Below, piece by piece: positions 51,401-62,600 of a stretch of DNA of 64,000 nucleotides (position 1 is its first letter; each line of letters starts with the position of its first letter). The notes beneath the pieces are model-generated. The model was not told the origin of the DNA. It was given only the letters and a program-made list of their open reading frames with translations, and ran no database searches. This DNA is from Lingula anatina (Eukaryota > Brachiopoda > Lingulata > Lingulida > Lingulidae). A program made the position numbers and the translations under genes. The stretch is from NCBI RefSeq assembly GCF_001039355.2, contig NW_019775593.1, positions 94,969 through 158,968 on the forward strand. Reading direction: 5' to 3'.

Positions 51401-54400
51401 AAGCAGAAGACTTACTTGACAGCCTTTTAGCACTGGTCTGAAATTTTCTCAGAGGAGTTCTTGTTTGGGGTTTTGGTGTGCCAGAGTCTGCCATGACCAG
51501 TTGGCTTAGTGTGATATAGCACTGTACAACCCTGTGAGAAACTGGTTTTTATGCTCTCCAAAACACTGGACAGTGATTCTGAAATGAAAAGTCCAGTAAG
51601 ATAACTGAAATGATGAATGAAAGACCCTTGGAGTATGTATGCATAAAAATGTTCTCTCTAGAGCTGTACATGACCATGTCCATTATTATGATTCTGTATT
51701 ATCTAGCTCAATGTTTGAAATACTTCAGCATCATACAAAGTTGTTTTAACTTACTTTTTCCTCTTTGTACAATTAATCAATTAAATCCTGTGAACCACAC
51801 ATTTGGCATGGAACATAAAATGCAGTAAATCTTCTTAATGAGCAGCCAACTTTGAAAAAAAAAAAAGAAAGACGCAACATAATTATGTTCCCATAGCTTC
51901 ACAGTGTTAATCCTTAGTGTGCTTGTGGTTAACTAACCATGGTATTTTAAATATGAAATTAAGAAACACCTCCCATTGCTAGCCACAAATTAATTGAGGG
52001 ACCAAAAACTAATAATAAATATGAGAAATTATTTCATATTCATTATTCCCATATAATAAAAATATTTTCTTGATGTATGCCCATTGAGAAAGTGCAGTCA
52101 ACAGATGAGTTATTATTGAGGACTCTATTACATAGGGGTCTTGGCTTTTGCTATTTTCAATATTAAAATGTTTACTTTGGCCAGGCAGCTGTAGAAATGT
52201 GGACTGATATTTTAAAGAGAACATTTGTAACCATAAATCACAACAAAAAGCCATAAAAGAGCTGAAGCAGACAAGCATTAGCAGGACTTGCTTGCTAGAC
52301 ATCTTGTAGTGGAGGTCCTGCTTTAAGTATGTGAAATTATACATTTTTGCACGTTTACAGTTAACAAGATTCTCTGCTATAATCCTTTTATTATAATAAA
52401 TAAAATTATAAATAAATCCTTTTATTTTGCAGTGCAAGAGATGCATATTTTTGTTTTAGTTCAAACTACCATTCAGTAAATTGTCTCCCACATATAAGCA
52501 CCATTGACTGCAATGGCATATAATGTAATTGTTTTTATAACAAAAATATCTATCCATATTTGTTTTACATTTCAATAGATGAAGATGTCAGTTGCATATG
52601 GTTGCTTATTAATTAATGGGTAATGTTTTATTGAAAATATCTGTAAGGACTAATGAGTTCAGTCCATTGATTCAGTTATGGAATCAATTTAAGTGTGTTT
52701 TGAACCGAGCTAATTTTTGACCTGCTGAGGAATTTTTATTGCTTCCCTAGTGTGCATAGTAAAACATAACTTAGGACAGTCTTTGTAATACTGAAGATGA
52801 GAGAAACTGATATATATATATTTCTCTTACTTGGGCTCCTCTGGCATATCTTAGCACTGCCTTAAACCACAGCAAATTTAACTTTTCAATCAACAGGACT
52901 ATTTTTTGTTAATGAAACATGAAAATTTGCATTGTTTGAATGGTTGTCTCTAAAATAAAAAGCCATGCTGCTCACATTTTTGTTTTTAGTAGGTGACATG
53001 CCCTCTAGACTGGAATTACACAAATGAATCTTCTATCTTCTTTCTATGCTGCCAGTTCATTACTTTTAAAGTTTTTCATTCTTTTATATATTTTTATGTA
53101 TATAAAAAGTAATACATTTTTTCACATCTATTTAGTATATAATGGTCTTTTACCAAATGGTATATGTTGGTGAAATAAGTCGTGCGGAAAATTGAAAAGC
53201 CCTTACCTTTAAGTAGCCCAGAGGTGTATGAAACAAGTTACCATGACTGCTAGCAAGAACATTCTGTTGGGGCCACTTCAGTTCAGCAAATATTGAACTA
53301 CCAGTCCCACACCAATTTTATGATATATCCCTGTGCTGTAAAACCATATCCTTGCCTATGTGAAGTACTCTGGAATCTTTTAACTGCTGCTGTGTATTGT
53401 TTGTCAAAGGGCTTCCTGCTTCTAAGGTATTTAAATTGTTAAATGGTTGTACTATAGTATGTTCCTTTTCCCATGCCCAAGCCACAGTTTTTGGGATATT
53501 GACTTTCCCTAAAAATCAATGTACTTCTAAATACTTAATTGTTGCTATTTGTTTAACTTATTATGCTTCTACTGGACATGACCATTCATATTAACCCGTG
53601 CCTAAATTTTCATCAAGCTATGCCACCTTTCTATATGTAGTGGATATTAGATCCATACACAGTGTGTTTATTGCATTAGTAAAATGTTTTCCGAATGGCC
53701 CTTGATTATATTTTAAGAGATTATATTGTTATCCCTTTTAGAGGGCATGGGATGTTTGAACTGTGAGATATAATAGTACATTTTAACTTTGAATGTGTTA
53801 GCAAATTTTGTTCTCTAAAGTGATTTGTCAAGTACAAATCAGCAACTTAATTTGGATGTAATACACAGTATTTTACAGCATACTAAAGTTAGCTACACTT
53901 TTTAAATGAAGTAAAGCCAGTGGAAAAAGCTTCAGTAGTGAACCCTAGATAACAAGTACTAAAGGTGTGGGGATTGAAAAAGATGATTTCAAGTCAAAAA
54001 GACCAATTTGACAATTTTGAGTTGGTTTGAAAAGCGAAACTTTGATAAAACATATACTTTTTCATTAATATCATTTGAACCAAAGAAAGAAATATTGGCC
54101 TTTGGTGGCTTCTTAATTGTTTATAATTTTGTAACTGTTTATTTATATATCTGTTTATTTTTTATACTTTTGTTAAATTTTATCTTACTATCTTGTACAA
54201 TACACATATATGTGAATTGTGTTAGTGTACTTATATTCTGTGTTAACAAGCATTTTTTTCGCTTGTCTGTTATTGAACATATACATGCATATGCATTTAT
54301 TGGAGCATGAATAAAATTGACATTTAAAAAAGGAAAAATATAAAACCTTTAATACTTCTGCAAACATTGTCTTTTTGAAGACACAATCAGAGACTTGAGA

Positions 54401-55232
54401 TTACATCCAGGACATAGACAAAAATCCTTTGCCAATTTGACATGAATATGGCATTTGATAATCCTATTATTTTTTTANTTTTATATTTTCTGATCTTTTA
54501 TTCTCCAGGTGGCCAGATGGGAATACAGAACCCACAAGCTCAGCAGACTGTTTGGGTCCCCATACATTGGATGTTATGTCCTGGCAGTTATGATATTTTT
54601 TCTTGGCATTTACAGGGATGGGAGGTTAGGCTTTAAAATGTATTTTTATCTGTGCACTGATTTTTTTTCCATAATCAAATTTGACATATTGAAGATTATT
54701 ATTTACTGTGCACCTCTTTATGTTATTATCTCTGATTTACTGGCCATGCATCAACTCATTTACTTAAAGTTATGCATAAATATTTATAGATAAAGAATTT
54801 ATTTTTTAAGATCGAACTGAAAACATAGAAAATAAACTGTCCCAGAGATGACTTTAATTAACAAACACATGAAAACATTAACAAAACAAATTATCTTGTT
54901 TCTAGGTACAGACTAGCTCTTCAAAGTCAGCCCAAGTCCCCTGAGTTATTTAGTAACTGGATTCTCTGGTCAGGATATGTCTCTATACTAGTAGGGAGCA
55001 TGCTGGTGTTGACTAGCTTCTTCACTTTGGGAGTCACAGGGACATTTTTAGGTTTGTGCAACTTTTTGAAGTTTGTAAAGTCTTCGTGATCCAGCCCTGA
55101 GATTGTTTTAGTAAACAAAACTGATGTGACTGAATGAAGTGATTTTTCTTCAGTCAACAGCTTAGTATTGAAGTAGTTTTTACCTCCAGTGTTTCTATGT
55201 CTAGCAGAACATCTTCATCAGGGAATGAGGCT

Positions 55233-55276
<44 letters not shown>

Positions 55277-56359
55277 TGTGTGTGTTGGTCTGGATTAATT
55301 GCTCCCTGTAAAGGTTGTATCATAGTAACTTCATATCTTTTTAAATGCACCATTGTCATTGTTTATGCTAATTTGAATATATGTACCTTATGAATGTTCA
55401 ATATCTCTATTTTTATTTTGTAGGAGATTATTTTGGCATTTTGCTTGATGAAAAAGTGACCAGTTTCCCATTTAACATAATGGACAACCCTATGTATTGG
55501 GGATCTACTATGAACTTCTTTGGTGTAGCTCTTATGTAAGTGATTGTTGATGACACACTGGCATGTGTTGGTTTTGTCTTAGTCAAAAGAAGTAATTTTT
55601 CAGAATTAAAAATTATTCATTTAAAATATTTAGTTAGTTATTCAGTTATTTTTTAAAGTAAATTACCTTAAGCACTTTGTTAAGTGTGTTACATCCTATC
55701 AGGAACCTATGGATGTTACTGGTTTTTGGTGGTTTTTGTGGAAATTATTACATTGCACTAAAATGTCTCTGGTGAAACTAAAAAGTGCAGGCGTGTGTAA
55801 TCATTGCTGTGTTGTTAAGTGGTGGCGCATTTATTAATGCAAGAACAGAACTGAATAAATTCAGTTTGGAATTTATGGGGGGGGGGGGGGGGGGGGGGGG
55901 GTAGGCCAGATCCAAAGTAAGAAAATAAAATCTAAATTTTTGTCTTCCAGACAAGCTAGCCATGCAGGTCTCTTGCTCACTCTTTGGGTTGCTGTGTCTT
56001 ACAAGATTGTTATCATGTTTGAAGGGTAAGTCTCATTTAAATAAGTCAAAAAATGCTGCAAAAACTTGAGCATTTTTTTAGTAACAAAATGGATATAAAA
56101 ATCTTTTAGGTATTTGCTCATACCCAAGGTTTTTCTACTTCCGTATATTTCTTATAACAAATGTGGTATGGAACTTATTGACGCATTATTAAATGAAAAA
56201 ATGTAAACCTATTTGTGTAAGAACTAAATTATAAATGTCAGTAAGAAAAGTTAAATTTTCTTATTAAATGACTTAAGTTTCTCCTTTTTTTCCAGGCCAT
56301 TTACTGAAGCTATTTACAGTAAAAAGACAAAACTAAAAAGTAACAATCACGCAGATTAG
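48410..56359 (+). CDS. PEMT: Phosphatidylethanolamine N-methyltransferase (PEMT)
   Basis: ER membrane enzyme that methylates phosphatidylethanolamine three times with AdoMet to make phosphatidylcholine. Exons: 48,410-48,466; 50,142-50,234; 54,509-54,624; 54,906-55,051; 55,424-55,535; 55,951-56,025; 56,296-56,359 (stop). All junctions keep frame. Family hallmarks: [20 protein letters not shown], then [56 protein letters not shown]. Four hydrophobic segments are visible. The ATG at 50,142 gives 201 aa, matching the short human isoform (199 aa). The in-frame ATG at 48,410 adds 19 residues ([19 protein letters not shown]) and may be used instead. Of the residues tied to AdoMet binding in human PEMT (Gly98, Gly100, Glu180, Glu181), only the second Gly and first Glu are kept. 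A single N lies in intron 2 at 54,479. Confidence 0.97.
50303..50401. repeat. Dispersed repeat, copy 2
   Basis: Homologous to 337-440 (see there). It lies in PEMT intron 2, about 70 bases after exon 2. Two short plus-strand open frames run through it and are not coding. Confidence 0.75.
50915..51120. mobile_element. MITE family 2, copy 2
   Basis: About 206 bases in PEMT intron 2, with ends catttccatagattagatcg and atctaaaatctatgggaat as inverted repeats. It closely matches the copy at 63,702 along its whole length. Non-coding. Confidence 0.9.
51416..51494 (-). CDS. MYCBPAP: MYCBPAP alternative first exon 1h, inside PEMT intron 2
   Basis: ATG at 51,494 (GTCATGGC) opens 26 codons, beginning [20 protein letters not shown] and ending SAKRLS, and one base before consensus donor GTAAGT, phase 1. 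It is basic with TP sites. It lies on the strand opposite PEMT and 3 kb beyond the PEMT promoter, so its transcript would overlap PEMT exons 1 and 2 in antisense before reaching the MYCBPAP body 15 kb away. It could instead start an unknown antisense transcript. Confidence 0.7.
51495..54508 (+). other. Remainder of PEMT intron 2
   Basis: Low-GC sequence. I looked on the minus strand for further ATG-to-donor exons in phase 1 and found none convincing. A TA run near 52,812 and the unresolved base at 54,479 are the only notable items. Confidence 0.6.
55236..55285. repeat. Poly-T plus (GT)n tract in PEMT intron 4
   Basis: About 28 T followed by about 22 bases of GT. It is likely length-variable. 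Confidence 0.95.
55876..55901. repeat. Long G homopolymer in PEMT intron 5
   Basis: About 25 consecutive G, about 50 bases before the exon 6 acceptor. The length may be affected by sequencing error. Confidence 0.95.
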
Positions 56360-57480
56360 ATGCTTCCTGAGCCATGAACATGGAATAATGTGCCAAGTTC
56401 AAGGGGATATGACACAGTTTTCTAAGACCTTCCAACATTATCTCTGCAGATGGTCCCCATTCTCTGGGAGATCAGGAGTTCACCACTAGGAATAAGACGT
56501 GGTGTTTTTCTTATTTATACATTGTCTTCCATGACTCTTGAAAAACTCTTGATATTAAACTATACATCAAATCATCATTTGATGGAAAACTTAAGAATTT
56601 CTTTGTAATGGTCTTGTATATTTCATGCACTGATCCATTACTATTACACAATTGATTTCAAGAAAAATGCCATAGATATTTAAAGTTAATATTTATAAAA
56701 CTTGCAACAAAAATTACATTACTGTAGCATTTGCGTAGAAATACTATGATTTGGAGTATAATTGTAGTATTTATACTTGAGAAATGGTGAAGAGGATTCT
56801 CCTGCAGTTTAAAACTATTTCAATAGTCAAATTGGCCAAAAGCAGTCAGTAAGATGCTTGTCAGCTAAGTTTAGACTATACAATTTATCCTTTAAAAGGA
56901 TATTAAATGAACAATGCAAAGTATGTTAGTATTAGTCATAGTAAATGTCTATTTTAGTTTATCAGTGTTGTCTTGGCTCATGATATCTTTGTTCTGTTAA
57001 GGTATTCTTCTTACCTCCATGTTCTTAGTCTATGTTCCTAGAGTTATTAATTTAAATAGGTATTTTACAGTTCATTTAATTATCTGGTTTTATTTTACCG
57101 ACACAACAGCTCTAGGACCTGCAGCACAAGTGGTGTTAAGTGCTGATTAGCTTCACAATGTTTTTTAACCCCGAAAGCATTATCTGGCTATCTTTCTTCT
57201 TACATCTTCTACCTACTATCTACCTACAGTTTCTCAACTGAAGGTTCAGTAATGTTGACTACTGTAAAAGCACAGATATGATGTATCAGAATCAACAAAG
57301 GTTATTTATAGACTATTTACTGGCCATGTCTGTAAGTTGACCAAAAGCTGACCAAAAAGCTCAAAGTAAATGTTTTAAAAACTGACCAAAAAGCTCAAAG
57401 TAAATATTTAAAGAAGTTTTTGTGTATCAAAACTTTTTTGTGGAAATAAAACTTTTAATGAATAAAACTTTTTTCTAATA
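56360..57480 (+). other. PEMT 3' UTR and polyadenylation signals
   Basis: Untranslated sequence after the stop. AATAAA occurs at 57,445-57,450 and again at 57,461-57,466, the best poly(A) signals. A 34-base tandem duplication (unit ctgaccaaaaagctcaaagt and following bases) covers 57,348-57,413 just before them. Confidence 0.6.
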
Positions 57481-57613
57481 GACCTAGCAGTGTAAGATAC
57501 AAGTATTTATTAAACCAAAACGCACGTGTATTTGTATGGCAGCATAACTTATTGTTTTCTTACATATGTGACATCCTAACATTCAGATCAGTGTGTACAT
57601 AGATCGGCCCACA

Positions 57614-58436
57614 CAATTTCTTTGCCTCCACTGTGTTAGTTGTGCGTTCTCCACTCGTGGAGACTGGAATCCTCTTCTGTTTACCATCTCTAAGCGACCA
57701 AATAGCCAACCTTCAATCTATTGCGTCCAATCCCGATAACATCTAGACTTCATTATTGACGTGTCATTTGGTTTGAAAGGGGAAATGCAAACACCCAAGG
57801 GACCTTTGTATATCAAAATCAAAGTAGCACCTTGCGTGGTTTTTGTGCCTGTATTGAATATTTAATTAGAATCGACCCAAGTGTAAAAGTAGCCCAGTAT
57901 TCACTGTATTGGCAGTAACCTACTGAAGTAAACAGAATAGAGCGGTCTCTGAGGTTTAGGCCAACAGTCGCTGTTACTTTCCTACCACGGGATGGTATAA
58001 GGATACGTGGAATAGGTAGAGTATNCAATTTCGTTGCCTCCACTGTGTTAGTTGTGCGTTCTCCACTCGTGGAGACTGGAATCCTCTTCTGTTTACCATC
58101 TCTAAGCGACCAAATAGCCAACCTTCAATCTATTGCGTCCAATCCCGATAACATCTAGACTTCATTATTGACGTGTCATTTGGTTTGAAAGGGGAAATGC
58201 AAACACCCAAGGGACCTTTGTATATCAAAATCAAAGTAGCACCTTGCGTGGTTTTTGTGCCTGTATTGAATATTTAATTAGAATCGACCCAAGTGTAAAA
58301 GTAGCCCAGTATTCACTGTATTGGCAGTAACCTACTGAAGTAAACAGAATAGAGCGGTCTCTGAGGTTTAGGCCAACAGTCGCTGTTACTTTCCTACCAC
58401 GGGATGGTATAAGGATACGTGGAATAGGTAGAGTAT
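57614..58436. repeat. 411-bp direct duplication separated by one N
   Basis: 57,614-58,024 and 58,026-58,436 look identical except for one base early in the unit (caatttcttt against caatttcgtt). Position 58,025 is N. Near-identity together with an unresolved base exactly at the junction points to an assembly join of overlapping ends or haplotypes, not an old duplication. No gene is recognised in the unit. Confidence 0.9.
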
Positions 58437-59684
58437 GTGTGTTTTACCACGTTTTCGATTATGATATCCCGTTTTTTCTGTACAATTTATCGAGATAGGT
58501 CTGAAAAACATAAATGCTGTTAGGATATGTTGAAATTGTGCATTAATGAATATAGGGGGGGTGTCTGTGACACCTTGAGCGAATCAGCTGACACCTTAGA
58601 TATTTTAATATAAAATAACTTAAAAGTACTCTGGTCCAAAAAGTGTGTCTAGTTGGCCTATGTAGCCTACATGTCTTAAAAGAGAATGAAGTATTGTAGG
58701 CCTATATCTAGAAAGAAGAGATGAAAAAAATGAAGTGGCTATTAGAGAACGTGTATAAATTAATTTCAAATATTTGGCACACGATCAAAAGCAATTTGGA
58801 ATATAATACAATTTGATATTTAGCTCCATGATTTCCTAAACTAAACTAGTGTTTCACATTCTACGGTATCTCTTGTGCAACAGCAGTTTTGCATATATAT
58901 GAGAGTTGAATATCAAGGTGTTTCGTATATTTCCTGAGAGTTGTGTCTTGATATTTACACCAGACCACAACCCTAGTTCTAATGATTGTAGCTTAAAATT
59001 TGTTCCCTATCTGGATTGTGTCCTTTTTCACTGGCAATACAAGTGCATGTTATATTCCCTCTAATTACAACAGCTTAAGTGAATAACAAGATCAGATTTG
59101 ATCAACTGAAGCAACTCAGTTTTATAAAAGTCTGGCATATAGGGGAGGCTAAGATTTATTGGTCTGGACCCGTTTTTGCTGGTTCTTTTCTCTTAGTTTG
59201 TATGAATCACGCCATCTGAATCAAACGGCACTACTGTTTCCACACACTTTGTGTAATGCAGGAAATGTAAACTGTCACTCTACACCCAGCCAGTGATGGA
59301 TTCAAGCTGTGTTCGTGATGACGACATTATTCAATGTGTCACAAAACAATGCTAATACACGTGAACTTTGGTGACATTGAATGTGTCTTTATCATTTGGT
59401 TTCTGAGTTTTTAAAGAGAAAAAATAAACCAGTGGAATTGACGCTTTGGACTTTTCTCTCTTCTCTTATTCTAAAAACGGGTCCAAACAAAACCGAATTA
59501 CTCGCCAAGGGTACATCGGCTCTTCCATTCTTCGGCCGCCACAGAAACTGTTTACCTTCCCATCACACTAATCGTTTGTTAAAATTAATTGAGTTTTTGC
59601 GTTGCACCTGTGTTTTAAGGCAACCTGTGTTTTCTTTATTATTCTCTTTGGTAATTGCAGCATCCGGCTGTTCATCTTAGTGCC
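58437..59684. other. PEMT to EXD1-like intergenic region
   Basis: No coding exon is supported. A possible acceptor (gtaattgcag at about 59,660) just before the EXD1-like ATG hints at an untranslated upstream exon. A seven-G run lies near 58,555. The 99-codon plus-strand frame from 59,381 has no family resemblance. Confidence 0.5.
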
Positions 59685-62600
59685 ATGTACACCAAAATTA
59701 AAGTGATAACGAAGTTGTCAGTTGCCAACGATGTGGTGAGAAGAATATTGATGTTGGATCCTCCTATCATTGGGGTGAGCGGCAAAGGAGTCCCATTCAA
59801 TAACTTAGGTAAGCGTTTGGGAGTTTAAAACAAATGATCTCAATTATTCTTACAATGTGGAACTGGAAGGAAATCCATGCACAAATAATGGCTTTCAAAA
59901 TACATTTTCACATGTATTATCATTTGGTTTCTGAGTATTATTCTTTCAATTATTCTTACAATGTGGAATTGGAAGGAAATCCATGTACAAATAGTGCTTT
60001 CAAAATACATTTTCACATGTAGTAAGTAAAGACATTCTGTTAAAATAATGGATGTCTTTTATAGAATAAATAAATTCGTATCAACGGTGGATTTAAGATG
60101 TCATGAGGAGAGGACTTAAAAATTAATCCTCCACTTTTCTCCAAGAGATGAAGTAGCTTACAACTTTCGGTAAGTGGGGAGTTTTTTTTTTAAATGGTGC
60201 AATTTAGGGAAGATTTAGGTGGACCACAGAGTGTATCTTTTCTCACCTGTGCAGATAGCCCCCCCCCCCCTTTTCACGTTGGGTGTAATACAAAGTTCAT
60301 ACATGTATTAACAAATTGATACGGAATGCACATTAATTTTTATAGACGCATTTAAAAAAACTTATACTCCAATTCCAGAGACAATTACTTTGGTGACAGT
60401 CGTCACATTGCATGGAGAAGTTTTCATCTTTGACATCAGAAAGAACAGAGATTTGATGATCAGCGGAGGAGTGGGTCGTGTGCTACAGTCAAAGGAATTA
60501 AAAAAGGTACTGTCTCGACTTTATCTTGTGATGATGGGGTTGCATTGGTTGGTTTATTTTGTATCATGTGGTGACGTCTGTTATGGCTCTATTCAGTAAA
60601 TGAAATAAGATCAAACAACAAATATGCCAACGTCAAGTCTGAATCAAAGTTTGGAAATCGTAGATATATTTCCAATCAGAGTAAACAACGTTTTTTATTA
60701 AGTCACTGAGATAGAAAGAAAGTTATAGTGGTATCCTTTTTGAGGATACAAAAACTCTCCACATTTATGTCAGAAAAAAAATTGTGTGTATTGAATAAAA
60801 TTATATCAGTGATTTCAATTTAATTGTATTTTAAGAATCTTCCTCCTGATTTTAGGTACTCCACGACGGCAACGAGTTTAACCTCGCTCTTCGAAGGCAG
60901 TTTGGGGTGCGGATACAAAACGTATTTGACACACAGGTAAACCGTTTTTCGTGACTTTAAGTAGTTTTAAGTGTGTGCCGTGTTTTGTTGACTTTAAAGG
61001 AACTATATAAGTGCGCGTGAACAGTTTTTCAGCAATTTCATTAAATTCCTATGTACTCAATGGAGTTTTTACGTGGAGCGCATGAAAGGAATAATAGATA
61101 GATAGTTTTCTGGTCTGGCTTTTTTGCTAAGCAGTACTCATCAAGGCCATTAAATAAACAACTTAAATGAGACAAATTGTTGACAAGGGTTCCTCGGCTT
61201 GTTTAGCTATTCTTTTTTAAGCAAAATTAAAGTACATCTAACTTGTCACCTGCGGATCCAATGCAAAAATGTAACCGGCCCTTTTCAATTAAAAAGACAA
61301 TGGGAGACATCCTAGAAGCTGAAAAGAAAGAATTAAATGTTTCTCCGATGCTGCCAAGTGCGAGCTAGGATCCAATACATTTTCAATATTTTCATTTTTA
61401 CTTACTCATTTATTGATTCATTTATGTATTTTTAAAATGATGAGGTTGTTCATAAAACGTACATACAATATCAGTGTTGGGTGAAGTGATGATTTAATAA
61501 AACTGTTTCAAGACGACGTTCGTTCATAACTTGGATTGAAGTTAGATCCACCTCACTGTATTCAGTATCGAAAACTGATTTGACGTCTTATTTCACAGGT
61601 GGCGTACTCCCTTATTATGCAAACGCAAGGACTCCCGCCACGTTTTATTCACGTGCGTGACGCTTACGTTAAGTACGGCGGCGTTAAGGAGGACATCGAC
61701 CCGGCAACTAGGGTAAGAGCACGGTGATTTTAAGTAAAAGTCCCTTATGCACGGTCTTTGGCGTATACGCATTGTCAGGATGGGGATTTTGGTTGGGCAA
61801 GGATAAAATTTTAGATAATACCCAGTAGAAGACGGAGACAAAATTAATAAGTTACTGGTCTCTTCTTCCCCCTCGGCCTCCCCCTCCCCCCTCTGTCCCC
61901 ACCCCCACCCCCAGCATAGAAGATGGAGCACAGGGGTGGATTTAGGCCGTCTTCTGGGTCTTCTGGAAGACGGTCAGATTTTCAAGTTTACATTGTCGGG
62001 CATCTAATATTTTCTGTCGGAAGACGGTCAAAAATGGAGGATGGATCAACAAAGATAATTTGGAAGACTGTCAGAAAATATCTCTCGATCCGCCCCTGGA
62101 GCAGGGATTAGTGCTGGCAATTGAGGATAAAACGCAGATACAAGTATTAAATGAATTCACTTGCCATAGCCTGTGCATTGTGTTAAAAGAACATGTCATA
62201 ATATCATGAATATGATCAACAGACTACACAGATGAATTTTCATCAGATGCAGTTGCAGTTTTTGCTGCTGTAAGAGTAACAAGGAGTATACATGTAGGAC
62301 TATGTATGCTTTCGTTTAATTGACTTTCATTTTTAATGGTTCATGATCTTTTTTTATCTTTCACAGCAACTGATGTCCGAAGATCCAAACTTTTGGTCCC
62401 GCAGACCTCTTAGTAAGGTTGCACAGCGGGTTGCAGCCATGGACACCATTCCTCTCTTACCAACATTGTACGACGCCCTTAACCGGTAAGGAAAGTTAAT
62501 GTAGTCATTACAATATCTCTTTGTCATAATTTTGCTATGAGGTCATGTGTACTACATCAACAAAAAGAATGAAAGTTTTATTAAAGTTTGGCAAGTACCA

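Noticed and set aside
52009-52446. Minus-strand frame with a signal-peptide-like start [20 protein letters not shown]
   Set aside because: AT-rich, no donor in a useful phase, no conserved motif; lies in PEMT intron 2.
54927-55157. 76-codon minus-strand frame overlapping PEMT exon 4
   Set aside because: No ATG in frame after the last stop, and it is antisense to a certain PEMT exon.
57819-58121. 100-codon minus-strand frame across the N at 58,025
   Set aside because: It spans the duplication junction and an unknown base, so it is an assembly product.
59381-59680. 99-codon plus-strand frame before the EXD1-like start
   Set aside because: No splice link in frame to the EXD1-like exons and no family similarity; probably chance.
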